Shown piece by piece: positions 8,049 to 8,229 of a stretch of 8,229 bases of DNA. Made by a program: the position numbers and the translations under genes. Every line of letters begins with the position of its first letter. Positions within the stretch are counted from its first letter, which is position 1. Source of the stretch: Collinsella sp. (GTDB taxonomy: Bacteria > Actinomycetota > Coriobacteriia > Coriobacteriales > Coriobacteriaceae). The notes below the pieces were generated by a model. The model made no database searches and was not told the DNA's origin. It saw only the letters and a program-made list of their open reading frames with translations. The stretch covers positions 1 through 8,229 of the forward strand of contig JAIHTM010000105.1 in assembly GCA_022713905.1 (NCBI GenBank). The letters are read 5' to 3'.

Positions 8049-8229
8049 TCTCGATCTGTAACAGCTACTCGGTAAAAACGGCCCCAGCTGTTACAGATTG
8101 AGACATACCGGCCCCTCCCCTTGGGTTTATCTCAATCTGTAACATCTAGCAGCTGAAATTCACCTTTGGTGTTACAGATTTAGATGAAATGGTTAGCTCA
8201 GCGGAACCGTCTCGATCTGTAACATCTAA
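8049..8229. repeat. Array of five alternately oriented 15-bp repeats with 25-26-nt spacers
   Basis: The units are at 8049-8063 (+), 8089-8103 (-), 8130-8144 (+), 8170-8184 (-) and 8210-8224 (+). Read in one orientation they are TCTCGATCTGTAACA, TCTCAATCTGTAACA, TCTCAATCTGTAACA, TCTAAATCTGTAACA and TCTCGATCTGTAACA; the core ATCTGTAACA is invariant. The spacers (8064-8088, 8104-8129, 8145-8169, 8185-8209) are 25, 26, 25 and 25 nt and unrelated in sequence. Adjacent units can pair: units 1 and 2 extend to an 18-bp stem (8049-8066 / 8086-8103), and units 2 and 3 are a perfect 15-bp pair. The array lies after the glgP terminator, has no credible ORF, and may continue beyond the window. Strict orientation alternation argues against CRISPR and resembles BIME-type REP arrays; the family is not recognised. 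Confidence 0.88.

Noticed and set aside
8049..8229. CRISPR array
   Set aside because: Spacing is CRISPR-like, but the 15-bp units alternate in orientation, are shorter than normal CRISPR repeats, vary at several positions, and no cas gene is present.

Overview
The window is GC-rich, with gene products that look Gram-positive and gut-actinobacterial. The best guess is a Coriobacteriia member such as Collinsella, based on overall protein style; this was not tested by any search. It holds five complete protein genes and no recognisable tRNA, rRNA, transposase or CRISPR-Cas gene.

Left part (1-2498), cell wall: murB (+, 105-1067) makes the UDP-MurNAc precursor of peptidoglycan. It faces a secreted, coiled-coil, CHAP/NlpC-like peptidoglycan hydrolase (-, 1293-2498). 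The two genes converge on a 225-bp gap. That gap holds a bidirectional terminator hairpin and a perfect 33-bp inverted repeat (1149-1181 / 1252-1284) wrapped around a second hairpin.

Middle (2499-2764): a 266-bp divergent intergenic region carries candidate promoters for the hydrolase and for galE, plus several short palindromes. One of these could cover the hydrolase start codon in the mRNA.

Right part (2765-8008), carbohydrate metabolism, all on +: galE (UDP-glucose 4-epimerase) is followed by its own strong terminator. Next comes malQ (4-alpha-glucanotransferase) behind a palindromic candidate operator, then glgP (glycogen/maltodextrin phosphorylase), then a strong terminator. MalQ and GlgP form the classical pair for maltodextrin or glycogen breakdown: MalQ rebuilds short chains into substrates long enough for GlgP, which releases glucose-1-phosphate. 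GalE connects the UDP-hexose pool to the same sugar phosphates and to cell-surface glycan precursors. A GC-rich stem between malQ and glgP may tune their relative expression.

Right edge (8009-8229): non-coding. It holds the most unusual structure in the window: five copies of a 15-bp element (consensus TCTCRATCTGTAACA, with an invariant 10-bp core) in strictly alternating orientation, separated by unrelated spacers of 25, 26, 25 and 25 nt. The array runs to within 5 bases of the window end and may continue. It resembles BIME/REP-type arrays in layout, but I do not recognise the sequence family.
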